DNA of 64,000 bases from Nocardia africana NBRC 100379. GTDB taxonomy: Bacteria; Actinomycetota; Actinomycetes; Mycobacteriales; Mycobacteriaceae. The notes beneath the pieces were generated by a model. It saw only the letters and a list, made by a program, of their open reading frames with translations, ran no database searches and was not told the origin of the DNA. The stretch is taken from contig NZ_BDAV01000002.1 in NCBI RefSeq assembly GCF_001612635.1, forward strand, positions 248,001 through 312,000, given 5' to 3'. Both the position numbers and the translations under genes were made by a program. How positions within the stretch are numbered: the stretch's first letter is position 1; the number at the start of each line of letters is the position of its first letter. Positions 8,402 to 17,009 of this stretch are shown here, piece after piece.

Positions 8402-8497
8402 GTGGTCTTAACCTTCGAGATTCTGCTGGTCATCTGCTCCGTGCTGATCGCCTGGTTCGGGCTGTACGTCCTCTACCGGCTCTTCACCGAGTCGTGA
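8402..8497 (+). CDS. 31-residue single-helix membrane protein
   Basis: A GTG-started ORF encodes [20 protein letters not shown] followed by [11 protein letters not shown]. It is one transmembrane helix with a short basic/polar tail, too short for many gene finders. TAAACT lies 7 nt before the GTG, so the mRNA is probably leaderless. Its stop overlaps the start of the next gene (GTGA), which suggests translational coupling with the nitrobindin-like protein. The function is unknown. Confidence 0.7.
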   Translation: MVLTFEILLVICSVLIAWFGLYVLYRLFTES

Positions 8498-9309
8498 CCG
8501 ATTCGGCGAGCGAGAACGTCGACAACGCAGCGACCAACGGTCACGCCTCACAGGCGCACGCCGAGGGGCGCGAGAGCGATGACGCGGCTCGCCGCAGTGC
8601 CGATGATGCGGCTCGCCGCAGTACCGATGATGCGGCTCGCCGCAGTACCGATGATGCGGCTCGCCGCAGTGGCGACGACGCGGCTCGCCGCAGTGGCGAC
8701 GACGCGGTAGCCGAGGCTGCCGAGCGCGCCAAATCCACCGGCGGCCGCAACATTCCGCAGCTGCCGGGTCTGCCGCTGCCCGAGGACACCGCGAATCTGC
8801 GGCTGGGTCCGGATCTGAGCGCCTCCATGCTCGCGCTGCTGCCGCTGGTGGGCGTCTGGCGCGGTGAAGGCGAGGGCAACGATCCCGAGCGCGGCGGCGA
8901 CTACCACTTCGGCCAGCAGATCATCGTCTCCCACGACGGTGGCGACTATCTGTCCTGGGATTCCCGTTCCTGGGTCCTCGACGCCGAAGGCAACTATTCC
9001 GGCCCCGATCTGCGCGAGAGCGGCTTCTGGCGGGTCGGCATCGACGGCGACGACGAGGTCATCGAACTCCTGCTGACCCACAGCTCCGGAATCGTCGAAC
9101 TCTTCTACGGCCAGGCCCTCACCCAGTCGTCCTGGGAACTGGCCACCGATGTCGTGATCCGCAGCCAGTCCGGCGCGGTGGTCGGCGGCGCCAAACGCCT
9201 CTACGGCATCGTCGAAGGCGGCGACCTCGGCTACGTCGAGGAACGAGTAGAGGCCGACGGCGCCCTGAAGCCCCGCCTCTCCGCCCGCCTCCAGCGCTAC
9301 ATCGGCTGA
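8494..9309 (+). CDS. Nitrobindin-like FABP-fold protein with N-terminal tandem repeats
   Basis: The last 190 residues form a ten-strand beta-barrel of the heme-binding nitrobindin (Rv0813c) type, with the start signature [12 protein letters not shown] and the strands [10 protein letters not shown] and IVELFYGQA. Members can bind heme and interact with NO or peroxynitrite. Odd here is the N-terminal extension of about 75 residues: a Ser/Asn/His-rich leader, then five exact or near-exact copies of an octapeptide DDAARRS(A/T/G), making an alternating acidic/basic, likely disordered or helical tail. The GTG start overlaps the 31-aa ORF. Confidence 0.85.
   Translation: MTDSASENVDNAATNGHASQAHAEGRESDDAARRSADDAARRSTDDAARRSTDDAARRSGDDAARRSGDDAVAEAAERAKSTGGRNIPQLPGLPLPEDTANLRLGPDLSASMLALLPLVGVWRGEGEGNDPERGGDYHFGQQIIVSHDGGDYLSWDSRSWVLDAEGNYSGPDLRESGFWRVGIDGDDEVIELLLTHSSGIVELFYGQALTQSSWELATDVVIRSQSGAVVGGAKRLYGIVEGGDLGYVEERVEADGALKPRLSARLQRYIG
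8578..8697 (+). repeat. Five-copy 24-bp in-frame tandem repeat
   Basis: Units of 24 bp (GAYGAYGCGGCTCGCCGCAG plus 4 nt) run at 8578, 8602, 8626, 8650 and 8674, with a partial sixth to 8707. Differences are confined to the wobble of the Asp codons and the last codon (GCC, ACC, ACC, GGC, GGC). Such repeats can gain or lose copies without a frameshift. Confidence 0.95.
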
Positions 9310-9315
9310 TCCGAG

Positions 9316-9342
9316 CCCCGGCCTCAGAGCCTTCGGCCGGGG
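9316..9342 (+). terminator. Probable terminator hairpin after the nitrobindin-like gene
   Basis: CCCCGGCC pairs with GGCCGGGG around an 11-nt loop, 6 bp after the stop codon. There is no T tract, so it may act weakly or only protect the 3' end. Confidence 0.5.
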
Positions 9343-9404
9343 TCGGTCAAGTCGATGTCGATCGCGTATCTCGACGGATGAGGGGACTCACTCGGAAACG
9401 GGTA

Positions 9405-9480
9405 CGGCCCCCGAGCCGTTCCCGCGGAGATTCGATCTCGTCGCGGGTCCCGGTCGGACAAACCGGGGGCTCGGGGGCCG
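9405..9480. other. 76-nt three-way-junction inverted-repeat element (candidate structured RNA)
   Basis: An outer 13-bp perfect stem (9405-9417 with 9468-9480) encloses two hairpins. Hairpin A is 9421-9447: 6 bp, a 2-nt bulge, 5 bp and a TCG loop. Hairpin B is 9449-9467: 6 bp with loop CGGACAA. Almost every base between the ends is paired. It lies between two convergent genes, so it could be a small RNA, a two-way terminator or a repeated palindromic element. The strand cannot be decided. Confidence 0.5.
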
Positions 9481-9718
9481 GGTGACTGCCTTGGATTAGT
9501 TCAGCGCTCGCGCGGGGACCGAATCCACTGCAGCGGGCCGCGGTACGGGGACCGCGGCTGTGGCGCTCAACCGGCAGCCACCTCACGCGTCCTCTGAATA
9601 TCCATTCTTCGAACCACCTCCTTTCCCGTGTACAGACGAAACTACCGGCCGCGGCCGAGAGGCTGCAACGGATTTTTCGCAGAGCCGAATCGCGCCACCG
9701 ACCTGGGGTTACGCCGAG

Positions 9719-11506
9719 TCAAGCGGCGACGCGGCGAGTGATCGATATCTCGCCGCCGGGTGCGACCGTGACCACGGTGTCGGCGCGGTGATCGGCGGGC
9801 AGCTGGTGGGTCACGACAACCACCGTGCGGTCCGGGTCGACGAGACCGCTGGTTTCGTCGAGCAGTGCGCGCAGCAGTTCGGCGCCCGCCGCCGCCTCCA
9901 TATGTTCGGTGGGTTCGTCCAGGAGCAGGGTGTCGGCGGGGGCGACGAGAGCGCGTGCCAGCAGCAGACGACGGCGCTGCCCGCCCGAGAGTGCGGCCGC
10001 GCCGCCGACCAGATCCGTTTCCAGCCCCTCCGGCAGGGTATCGAGCCACGGCCCGGAACCGACCGCGCGCAGGGCGCTTTCGGCTTCCGTATCGGTCACG
10101 TCGCCGCGGGCCACGCGGAGGTTCTCCAGGACCGAGGTGCCGAACACGTGGGCATCCTCGGCGAAGAAGGTGCGGCCGGGGCGCGGGGTATCGAACAGTC
10201 CGGCCCAGTTCATCAGCAGCGTGGTCTTACCCGCCCCGCTCGGGCCCACCACCGCGATCCGGCGGCCCGGCGGGAGGTCGGGCAGCGTCCGTATCAGCCG
10301 GGCACGCAGATCACCGGACGCGTCATCGGCCGGCGCCGTGGCATTGTCGTCGGTGGCATTGTCGTCGGTGGCATTGTCGTCGGAGGCATTGTCGTCGGAG
10401 GCGATGTCGTCGGGGCGGACAGCCCGCGACGCCGGCTCGACCGGGTCGAGGGCACGAATGCGGCGTAGGGCGGCGCGGCCCTTGGTGAGGGCTTGCGCCG
10501 CGGCGGGCAGCACCCCCACGGCCTCGAATGCCGACAGTGGCAGCAGTACCAGTATCGCGAAGGCCATCGGGCTGATCCCACCGGCCGGTGCGGGTTGCAG
10601 TGGCTCGGCCGGCGCTCCGAAGCCGTTGCCGTACAACACGATTCCGATCAGCAAGGCACCGAGCACACTGGCGCCGATCGACAACGGGGTCGCCGCGGCC
10701 GCCCACGCGCTGCGCGAGGCCGCCCGGTCCTCGGCACGCACCGCGCGCTCGGCGGCGGTCGTGGCGGCCGTCATCGCCGTCTCGAGCCGTCCGGCGACCC
10801 GCAGTTCGGGGGCGTGATCGAGCACGGTCACGGCCGCGGCCCGGAATTCGGCACGATCGGATTGCACCGCCAGTTCCGCGTCACGCGCCGCGCGCGCGGA
10901 GAGCCAGGGCGCGAACCCGCCGGAAACCAGCAGGGCCACCGTCAGAATCACCCCGGCCGGCACGGAAATCGTGGCGAGCAGGGCGACGGCGGCGAGCGAG
11001 AGCAGAATCGCGACCGCGATGGGAACCACCGCACGCACGATCACGGCGCCGAGGTCATCGATATCCGCACCGATCCGGGTGAGCAGGTCGCCCCGGCGCA
11101 GCAGCCCGGTCTCCCGTCCGGCGCCGACACCGGAGTCTCCTTCCCGGCCTCGGAGGCCGGCGCGGTCGCGGCGCAGGGACGAGATATCGGTGCGCGCCAA
11201 CGCCGAATACACCGCCGTGCGGGCGGTGGTCATCGCACGCAGTGCGACGTCGTGGGTCGCCAGCCGCTCGATGTAGCGGAACAGCCCGCGGGAGATACCC
11301 AGCGCCCGCACCGCGACCACGGCGACGCTGAGGTCCAGCACCGGCGGCATCTGCCACGCCCGCGCGATCAGCCACGCCGCCAGCGCCGCCAGCGCGAGTC
11401 CACTGCCCAGCGCGATCGTCCCCCAGCAGATCGATACGAGCACGCGCCACGGGGAGATCTCCGAAACCCGCCGCAGCTCACGCAGTTCGGCCCACAGGGA
11501 TTTCAC
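9719..11506 (-). CDS. cydC: Thiol reductant ABC exporter subunit CydC
   Basis: This is half of the heterodimeric CydDC exporter of glutathione/cysteine-type thiols that is needed to assemble cytochrome bd. It has about 595 residues: an N-terminal six-helix membrane domain, then an ATPase domain with Walker A GPSGAGKTTL, signature LSGGQRRRLLLARAL and Walker B LLLDEPT. The start is taken as the GTG overlapping the cydD stop (GTGA) with GGGGAG 8 nt upstream. A GTG three codons earlier is possible. The linker between the two domains carries a five-copy pentapeptide repeat (DDNAT/S), unusual for this family. Confidence 0.9.
   Translation of the reverse strand: MKSLWAELRELRRVSEISPWRVLVSICWGTIALGSGLALAALAAWLIARAWQMPPVLDLSVAVVAVRALGISRGLFRYIERLATHDVALRAMTTARTAVYSALARTDISSLRRDRAGLRGREGDSGVGAGRETGLLRRGDLLTRIGADIDDLGAVIVRAVVPIAVAILLSLAAVALLATISVPAGVILTVALLVSGGFAPWLSARAARDAELAVQSDRAEFRAAAVTVLDHAPELRVAGRLETAMTAATTAAERAVRAEDRAASRSAWAAAATPLSIGASVLGALLIGIVLYGNGFGAPAEPLQPAPAGGISPMAFAILVLLPLSAFEAVGVLPAAAQALTKGRAALRRIRALDPVEPASRAVRPDDIASDDNASDDNATDDNATDDNATAPADDASGDLRARLIRTLPDLPPGRRIAVVGPSGAGKTTLLMNWAGLFDTPRPGRTFFAEDAHVFGTSVLENLRVARGDVTDTEAESALRAVGSGPWLDTLPEGLETDLVGGAAALSGGQRRRLLLARALVAPADTLLLDEPTEHMEAAAGAELLRALLDETSGLVDPDRTVVVVTHQLPADHRADTVVTVAPGGEISITRRVAA
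10338..10412 (-). repeat. Five-copy 15-bp in-frame tandem repeat in cydC
   Basis: Five 15-bp units run at 10338, 10353, 10368, 10383 and 10398 (plus-strand unit GTGGCATTGTCGTCG, later units GAGGC...). They encode DDNAT, DDNAT, DDNAT/S and DDIAS in the linker between the membrane and ATPase domains. Copy number can change without breaking the frame. Confidence 0.93.
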
Positions 11507-13398
11507 GGCGCCCACTCCCCGGTCATCGTCCGGCAGAGTTCGCGATCGTCCGACTCACGGTGTGCGGCAAAGGTTTCCGCCGGTTCGGGCGCGGGCCGCG
11601 CGGGCACCTCGATGATGTGGTCGGCGATGGCCAGCACGGTGGGCCGGTGCGCGACCACGACGACCGTCGCGCCCGCGCGGGCCCGTTCGGTGAGGGCGGC
11701 GAGAACGGTGGTTTCGCTGTGCTCGTCGAGGTGGGCGGTGGGCTCGTCGAACAGCAGAATCGGGCGGTCTGCCGCCAGCACGCGGACCAATGCCAGGCGT
11801 TGGCGTTGGCCGAGGGACAGACCGATGCCACCGGGGCCCACCACGGTGTCCCACCCGTCCGGAAGTTCGGCGAGGACGGTGTCGAAACCTGTTGCCCTGC
11901 ACGCGTTGTCGACAGCGTCGGCGTCGTGGGCGGCATCACCGCGCCCGGCAGCGCCGGCACGGGCGCCGAAGAGTTCGAGGTTCTCGCGCAAGGTGCCGGG
12001 CAGCAGCACCGGGCGCTGCGGCAACCAGGCGATATGCGACCACCACCCGTCCGGATCGAGCTCACCGACCGGGCGCCCGCCAACCAGGACCGCACCCCGT
12101 TCCGGCGCCATCAGGCCCAATATCACTTGCAGCGCAGTCGATTTCCCGCTCCCGTTGGGTCCGATGAGGGCGGTCACCGCTGCCGGTCGCAGCACACCCG
12201 ACAGTCCGGCGGGCGCGTACCCGTCCCGTGCGCGCACCCACACGTCACACAGTTCGACATCTCCGGTCCCCGGTTCGACCGGGACCTCCACCGCGGGCGG
12301 CTCGCCGGATCGGCGGGCACCGCGGTCATCTGCCCGCGAAACTCCGGTGGGCGCCGCCACCGAGACATCCTCCGCATCGGCGACGGCCGCGGACAGGTCC
12401 CCCGCCTCGGCGGGGTCCGGCTCCAGTACCGTGAAAGCCCGTTCCGCAGCGGCCATTCCGTCCTGTGCCGCATGGAATCTCTCCCCCACCGCTCGCAGCG
12501 GCAGATAGACCTCCGGGGCGAGGATCAGGCCAAGCAGACCGGCGTACAGGCCCATATGCCCGAAGACCAGCCGCATGCCGATCGACACGGCGACCAGTGC
12601 CACGCACAGGGTCGCCAGCATCTCCAGCACCATCGACGACAGGAACGCCATCCGCAGCGTCGCCATGGTCCGCCTGTGCAGCGCCTCGCCGAGCTCGCGC
12701 ACCCGATGCCGCATGGTCGGCGCACCGTCCTCGGCCGCACCGGTTTCCCGCCCGAGCGCCCGCAGCGTCGGCATCCCGGCGAACAGGTCGAGCATCTGGT
12801 CCGACAGCCGGGTGGTGGCGGCCAGGGCGTCGGCGGCACGACCCTGGGTCATCAGCCCGATCAGGATCATGAAGATCGGGATCAGCGGCAGCGTCACCAG
12901 GATGATGATCGCCGCGGTGAGATCGTGCACGGCGATCACGGCCAGCACGACGGGCGGTACCAGTACCGCCAGCAGCAACGCCGGCAGATATCCGGTGAGG
13001 TAGGCGCGCAATCCGCCCAGTCCGTCGCCGACCACCACCGCGAGTTCGGTTCGCCGCCGGTCCAGTTCGCGCGGTGGCAGGGCCGCGCCGGCGGCCAGGA
13101 CGGAATTCTCCAACTCCGCGACCACCTGCGCGCCGGCTCGATGCGCCAGCCGCGACTGCCACCAGTTCGCCACCGTCCGCACCGCGATCGCCGCGGCCAG
13201 GATCGCCAGCTCGGCGGTCCACGCGCCGACCGTGCGCTGCCCGGGGTCGGTGATCACGCCCGCCGCGATCCGGGCCAGCATCAGCGCCGCGACCACGATG
13301 CCCGCCGTGATCCCCAGCGACAGTCCCACGCTGAGGATCAGATATCGGCGGGCCGAGCGGGCGTGGCGCCAGAGCCGGGGATCGACGGGTCGGGCCAT
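11503..13398 (-). CDS. cydD: Thiol reductant ABC exporter subunit CydD
   Basis: This is the partner half-transporter of CydC, 631 residues. The membrane domain (about 1-320) has the intracellular-loop region LIGLMTQGRAADALAATTRL. A poorly conserved linker of about 60 residues follows, then an ATPase domain with Walker A IGPNGSGKSTALQV, signature LSLGQRQRLALVRVL, Walker B ILLFDEPTAHLD and H-loop VVVAHRP. It follows cydB by 6 bp and overlaps cydC by 4 bp, so all four cyd genes form one operon. Confidence 0.93.
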   Translation of the reverse strand: MARPVDPRLWRHARSARRYLILSVGLSLGITAGIVVAALMLARIAAGVITDPGQRTVGAWTAELAILAAAIAVRTVANWWQSRLAHRAGAQVVAELENSVLAAGAALPPRELDRRRTELAVVVGDGLGGLRAYLTGYLPALLLAVLVPPVVLAVIAVHDLTAAIIILVTLPLIPIFMILIGLMTQGRAADALAATTRLSDQMLDLFAGMPTLRALGRETGAAEDGAPTMRHRVRELGEALHRRTMATLRMAFLSSMVLEMLATLCVALVAVSIGMRLVFGHMGLYAGLLGLILAPEVYLPLRAVGERFHAAQDGMAAAERAFTVLEPDPAEAGDLSAAVADAEDVSVAAPTGVSRADDRGARRSGEPPAVEVPVEPGTGDVELCDVWVRARDGYAPAGLSGVLRPAAVTALIGPNGSGKSTALQVILGLMAPERGAVLVGGRPVGELDPDGWWSHIAWLPQRPVLLPGTLRENLELFGARAGAAGRGDAAHDADAVDNACRATGFDTVLAELPDGWDTVVGPGGIGLSLGQRQRLALVRVLAADRPILLFDEPTAHLDEHSETTVLAALTERARAGATVVVVAHRPTVLAIADHIIEVPARPAPEPAETFAAHRESDDRELCRTMTGEWAP

Positions 13399-13404
13399 GG
13401 GGAC

Positions 13405-14466
13405 CTACCGCGCGCCGCTGCGCATCGACAGGCCGATGGGCGCGGGGATCTGCTCGACGGTGATGCGCTTGCGGAAGACCCAGTACGTCCAGCCCTGGTA
13501 GACCAGCACGACCGGAGTCAGCACCACCGCGACCCAGCTCATCACCACCAGCGTGTAATGCGTGGAGGAGGCGCTGACGGTGGGATGCCCGTCGACCATC
13601 CGGCCGTCGACGGTCAGCCCGTAGGCGGCGTCGATGGTGGACGGCAGCACATACGGGAACAGCGCACCGAACAGCAGCACGATCGCGGCGACCACGGTGA
13701 CGGCGGTGCCGGTGAACGCCCAGCCGTCGCGATGCCGCAGCACCGCACCACCGGCGAGTAGCAGGCCGAAGACCGCCAGGCCCAACGGAATCCAGGTCCA
13801 GCCCTGGCCGTGGGCGAACTGGGTCCACAACGCGAACGCGGCGGCGACCACGGTGGCCGGCAACCAGATCATGCGGGCGATCCGCTCGGCGCTCTCGCGA
13901 ATATCGCCACCGGTCTTCAAGGCGATGAACACCGCGCCGTGCAGGATGAACAGCAGCAGCAGCGTCAGGGCGCCGAGCAGCCCGTAGGGGTTGATCAGGC
14001 CGAGCAGACCGCCCTCGATCTGCTTGTGCGCGTTGAGCTGTACCCCGTGGACGATATTCGCGAAAGCCAGTCCCCAGGCCAACGCGGGCACCCAGGAGCC
14101 GAAGACGATCGCGGCGTCACACCACTTGTACCAGCGCGGATCGTGGATCTTGCCACGCCATTCGATCGCCACCGCGCGCACGATCAACGCCACCAGAATC
14201 AGCAGCAGCGCCAGGTAGAACCCGGAGAACAGACTGGCGTACCACTCCGGGAAGGCGGCGAACATCGCACCGCCCGCGGTGATCAGCCACACCTCGTTGC
14301 CGTCCCAGACCGGCCCGATCGTGTTGAGTACGGCGCGTTTTCGCGTTTCGTCGCCGCGGCCGATGATCGGCATCAGTATTCCGACGCCGAAATCGAAACC
14401 CTCGAGCACGAAGTAGCCGGTGAACAGGACACCGATCAGCAAGAACCAGAATTCGGGCAGACTCAT
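13405..14466 (-). CDS. cydB: Cytochrome bd ubiquinol oxidase subunit II
   Basis: This is the second subunit of the cytochrome bd quinol oxidase, a high-affinity terminal oxidase of the respiratory chain. It has 353 residues with about eight membrane helices. Recognisable parts are the N-terminal EFWFLLIGVLFTGYFVLEGF, DFGVGILMP and IGPVWDGNEVWLITAGGAMF. GAGGAG lies 6 nt before the ATG, and the gene is 10 bp behind cydA. Confidence 0.96.
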   Translation of the reverse strand: MSLPEFWFLLIGVLFTGYFVLEGFDFGVGILMPIIGRGDETRKRAVLNTIGPVWDGNEVWLITAGGAMFAAFPEWYASLFSGFYLALLLILVALIVRAVAIEWRGKIHDPRWYKWCDAAIVFGSWVPALAWGLAFANIVHGVQLNAHKQIEGGLLGLINPYGLLGALTLLLLFILHGAVFIALKTGGDIRESAERIARMIWLPATVVAAAFALWTQFAHGQGWTWIPLGLAVFGLLLAGGAVLRHRDGWAFTGTAVTVVAAIVLLFGALFPYVLPSTIDAAYGLTVDGRMVDGHPTVSASSTHYTLVVMSWVAVVLTPVVLVYQGWTYWVFRKRITVEQIPAPIGLSMRSGAR

Positions 14467-14476
14467 CCTCGGCTCC

Positions 14477-15925
14477 TCAGTACGCGAACGAAAGTTTCTC
14501 GACCGCAGGCGTTTCCGTCTCCGCGGGTGGCTGTTCGGGCCCTTCGATCACATAGCGCCGCATCAGGAAGAACCACACGATCGCCAGGACGCCGTACACC
14601 AGCGTGAAGACGATCAGCGAGGTCAGCACGGTGCCGGCGGTATGTCCGGAGACGGCTTGCTGCACGGTCATCCGGATGGCGGGATTACCGGTGGGATTCG
14701 GTGCGACCACCCACGGCTGGCGGCCCATCTCGGTGAACACCCAGCCGGCGCTGTTGGCGAGGAACGGGGTGGGGATACAGATCAGGCTCAGCCATTTGAA
14801 CCAGTTCTGATCGGGCACCCGGCCACGGCGAGTCATCCAGAAGCCCAGTAAGGCGATGGCCGCCGAACCGATCGCCCAGCCGATCATCGCGCGGAAGGTC
14901 CAGTAGGTGACGAACAGGTTGGGCCGGTAGTCGCCGGGCCCGAACTTCTCGTTGTAGCTGACCTGCAAGTCCTTCACGCCCTGCAGCGTCACGCCGCTGA
15001 ACTGGCCCTCGGCGAGATACGGCAGCACACCCGGCACCTGAATGACATGGGTGACGCTGTCGCAGTTGTTGTGCGTGCCCACGGTGAGCACCGAGAAGTT
15101 CGGATCGGTTTGGGTGTGGCACAACGATTCCGCCGAGGCCATCTTCATCGGCTGCTGTTTGAACATCAGCTTGCCCTGGATGTCGCCGGTGAATACCAGT
15201 GCGATGCCGGCGATCACGATCACCCACATCCCGGCGCGGGCGGCGGGCCGCCACATACCGCGCGCCTCCGCCATCAGCTCCGGATGACCCGAGCGGGCGT
15301 TGCGGACCATCCACCAGCCGCCGATCCCGGCCACGAAGGTGCCGGCGGTGAGGAACGCGCCCGCGACGACGTGCGGGAAGGCCGCCAACGCGGTGTTGTT
15401 GGTCAGCAATGCGCCGATGCTCTCCAGTTCGGCGCGCCCGGATTCGGGATTGTAGCGGGCGCCGACCGGATGCTGCATGAACGAATTGGCGGCGATGATG
15501 AAGTAGGCGGAGGCGTTCACGCCGATCGCGACCAGCCAGATGGTGGCCAGGTGCACCAGTTTCGGCAGCCGCGACCAGCCGAAGATCCACAGGCCAAGGA
15601 AGGTCGATTCCAGGAAGAACGCGGCCAGCCCCTCCATGGCCAGCGGGGCGCCGAATACGTCGCCGACGAAGCGGGAGTATTCACTCCAGTTCATGCCGAA
15701 CTGGAACTCCTGCACGATGCCGGTGGCGACACCGAGCGCGAAGTTGATCATGAATAATTTGCCGAAGAACTTCGTCAGCCGATACCAATGATCCTTACCC
15801 GTGATCACCCATGCGGTCTGCATCCCGGCGACCATCGGCGCGAGGCCGATGGTGAGCGGTACGAAGATGAAGTGATAGACGGTCGTGATCCCGAACTGCC
15901 AACGTGAGACGTCGACGACATCCAT
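14477..15925 (-). CDS. cydA: Cytochrome bd ubiquinol oxidase subunit I
   Basis: This subunit carries the hemes and the quinol site of cytochrome bd oxidase, 482 residues. I choose the ATG with AGGAGG 7 nt upstream, not the ATG 11 codons earlier. Visible landmarks are His18 (VYHFIFVPLTIG, the high-spin heme ligand region), RLPKLVHLATIWLVAIG, and GRQPWVV in the last third. The Q-loop between AESLCHTQ and NNCDSVTHV contains two Cys residues; in mycobacterial bd oxidases a disulfide stabilises this loop. A 20-bp palindrome lies 37 bp upstream. Confidence 0.96.
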   Translation of the reverse strand: MDVVDVSRWQFGITTVYHFIFVPLTIGLAPMVAGMQTAWVITGKDHWYRLTKFFGKLFMINFALGVATGIVQEFQFGMNWSEYSRFVGDVFGAPLAMEGLAAFFLESTFLGLWIFGWSRLPKLVHLATIWLVAIGVNASAYFIIAANSFMQHPVGARYNPESGRAELESIGALLTNNTALAAFPHVVAGAFLTAGTFVAGIGGWWMVRNARSGHPELMAEARGMWRPAARAGMWVIVIAGIALVFTGDIQGKLMFKQQPMKMASAESLCHTQTDPNFSVLTVGTHNNCDSVTHVIQVPGVLPYLAEGQFSGVTLQGVKDLQVSYNEKFGPGDYRPNLFVTYWTFRAMIGWAIGSAAIALLGFWMTRRGRVPDQNWFKWLSLICIPTPFLANSAGWVFTEMGRQPWVVAPNPTGNPAIRMTVQQAVSGHTAGTVLTSLIVFTLVYGVLAIVWFFLMRRYVIEGPEQPPAETETPAVEKLSFAY

Positions 15926-15961
15926 CCGGCGGCCTCCTGTGTCATGCGGGACATCCACACG

Positions 15962-15981
15962 TACTACGACATGTCGTAGTA
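15962..15981. promoter_or_regulatory. 20-bp perfect palindrome upstream of cydA (candidate operator)
   Basis: TACTACGACATGTCGTAGTA is a perfect 20-bp dyad, 37-56 bp before the cydA ATG. It differs from the Rex site known from Streptomyces cyd promoters. The outer TACTAC/GTAGTA half-sites recall BlaI/MecI-family operators. Binding protein unknown. Confidence 0.7.
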
Positions 15982-16094
15982 GAGCCTACGCCGGAACAGC
16001 CGTGGAGCAACGAGTCCTACGTCACGACATCCCAACAATTATTGCTGCGTAGTAACGGGTTCGGAGGTTCCGACGCTCCGACACCGCAGTCGAA

Positions 16095-17009
16095 TCAGGT
16101 CCAGTCGGCGATATTCCAGGCCCGCTCGATCCCGCGATTCACCAGATCCACGATCTCGTCGGCACAGTCCGGCGCCGACATCCGCAGGCCGTCCAGCGTC
16201 GCCACCCGCGCGGCCAGCGTGATGCTCGACAGTAGCCAAACACTGTCGGCGGTAACGAGATCCGCGGTGAACAGCGACTTGTAGCCGCAGTCCCAGCCGG
16301 CCTTGCCCGCCTCGGCGAACAATGCTCGCTGGGTGATGCCGGGCAGTACGCCGTCCCGCGCGGGCGGGGTGAGCAACTGCTTGTCGCGCTGGATCACGAC
16401 CGTCGAGCGCGGACCTTCCAGCACGCGATGCTCGGTACTGGTGAAGATCACATCGTCGGCGTTCTGGCGGGCCGCGAAGCGCAGCGCCGCCATATTCGTC
16501 GCGTAGGAGAGCGTCTTGGCGCCCAGCAGCAACCACGGGGCGGTGGTGGCGAGGTCGGTGGAAATGCCCCGAGTGAGGGTGATCACCGAAATACCTTCGG
16601 CGCGAGCCTTACTGACCCGCTCGGCGACCGGGCTCACCAGCACGTAACCGGTGAGATCCGGTGCCGGGCCGGACAGTTCACCGGAACCGGCACGCGTGGA
16701 CTCGGCGCCGTCGCGGCCCCGGGTCACGATCATGCGCAAGACGCCCTCGCGGTCGGATCCCCATTCCTTGACCGCGGACTCCACCGCGGTGCGCCACTGG
16801 GCGACATCGGGGTCGGGCAGGTCCAGCGCCTGGGCCGAGCGGCGTAGCCGAGCCAGATGTAATTCCAGTGCACTTGCTTTGCCGTCCCGCACCAGCACCG
16901 TCTCGAAGACGCCGTCGCCGCGCAACGCGCCGATATCGTCCGCGTAGAGCAACGGCTCGTCCGGATTCCGGACGGTACCGTCGAGTGTCACCAGAACTCG
17001 ATCCACCAT
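16095..17009 (-). CDS. pabC: Fold-type IV PLP enzyme, probable aminodeoxychorismate lyase
   Basis: This member of the branched-chain aminotransferase/D-amino acid aminotransferase/ADC lyase family has 304 residues. It is the likely counterpart of M. tuberculosis Rv0812, which makes p-aminobenzoate for folate. Features are the N-terminal DIGALRGDGVFETVLVRDG (cofactor loop), LLGAKTLSYATNMAAL with the candidate PLP lysine, and the glycine-rich PGITQRALF. The ATG is preceded at 7 nt by TAGGCT, so the mRNA is likely leaderless. A longer upstream reading lacks similarity. An aminotransferase role cannot be excluded. It is divergent from ygfZ. Confidence 0.8.
   Translation of the reverse strand: MVDRVLVTLDGTVRNPDEPLLYADDIGALRGDGVFETVLVRDGKASALELHLARLRRSAQALDLPDPDVAQWRTAVESAVKEWGSDREGVLRMIVTRGRDGAESTRAGSGELSGPAPDLTGYVLVSPVAERVSKARAEGISVITLTRGISTDLATTAPWLLLGAKTLSYATNMAALRFAARQNADDVIFTSTEHRVLEGPRSTVVIQRDKQLLTPPARDGVLPGITQRALFAEAGKAGWDCGYKSLFTADLVTADSVWLLSSITLAARVATLDGLRMSAPDCADEIVDLVNRGIERAWNIADWT

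Larger units (their letters stand above)
9310..9718. other. 409-bp convergent intergenic region
   Basis: Between the nitrobindin-like gene and the end of cydC there is no convincing gene. It holds a terminator-like hairpin (9316-9342) and a large three-way-junction inverted-repeat element (9405-9480). From 9481 to 9718 I see nothing identifiable. Confidence 0.6.

Noticed and set aside
9405..9480. The 76-nt structured element read as a tRNA
   Set aside because: The size fits, but the outer stem is 13 bp, there are only two inner arms, and there is no T-loop or anticodon loop pattern.
9347..9586. A 79-codon minus-strand frame in the nitrobindin-cydC spacer
   Set aside because: It runs through the three-way-junction inverted repeats, has no ribosome site and no family-like composition.
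11560..13761. A 733-codon plus-strand open frame opposite cydD
   Set aside because: It is a GC-rich antisense shadow with no recognisable domain; cydD on the minus strand has all ABC motifs.
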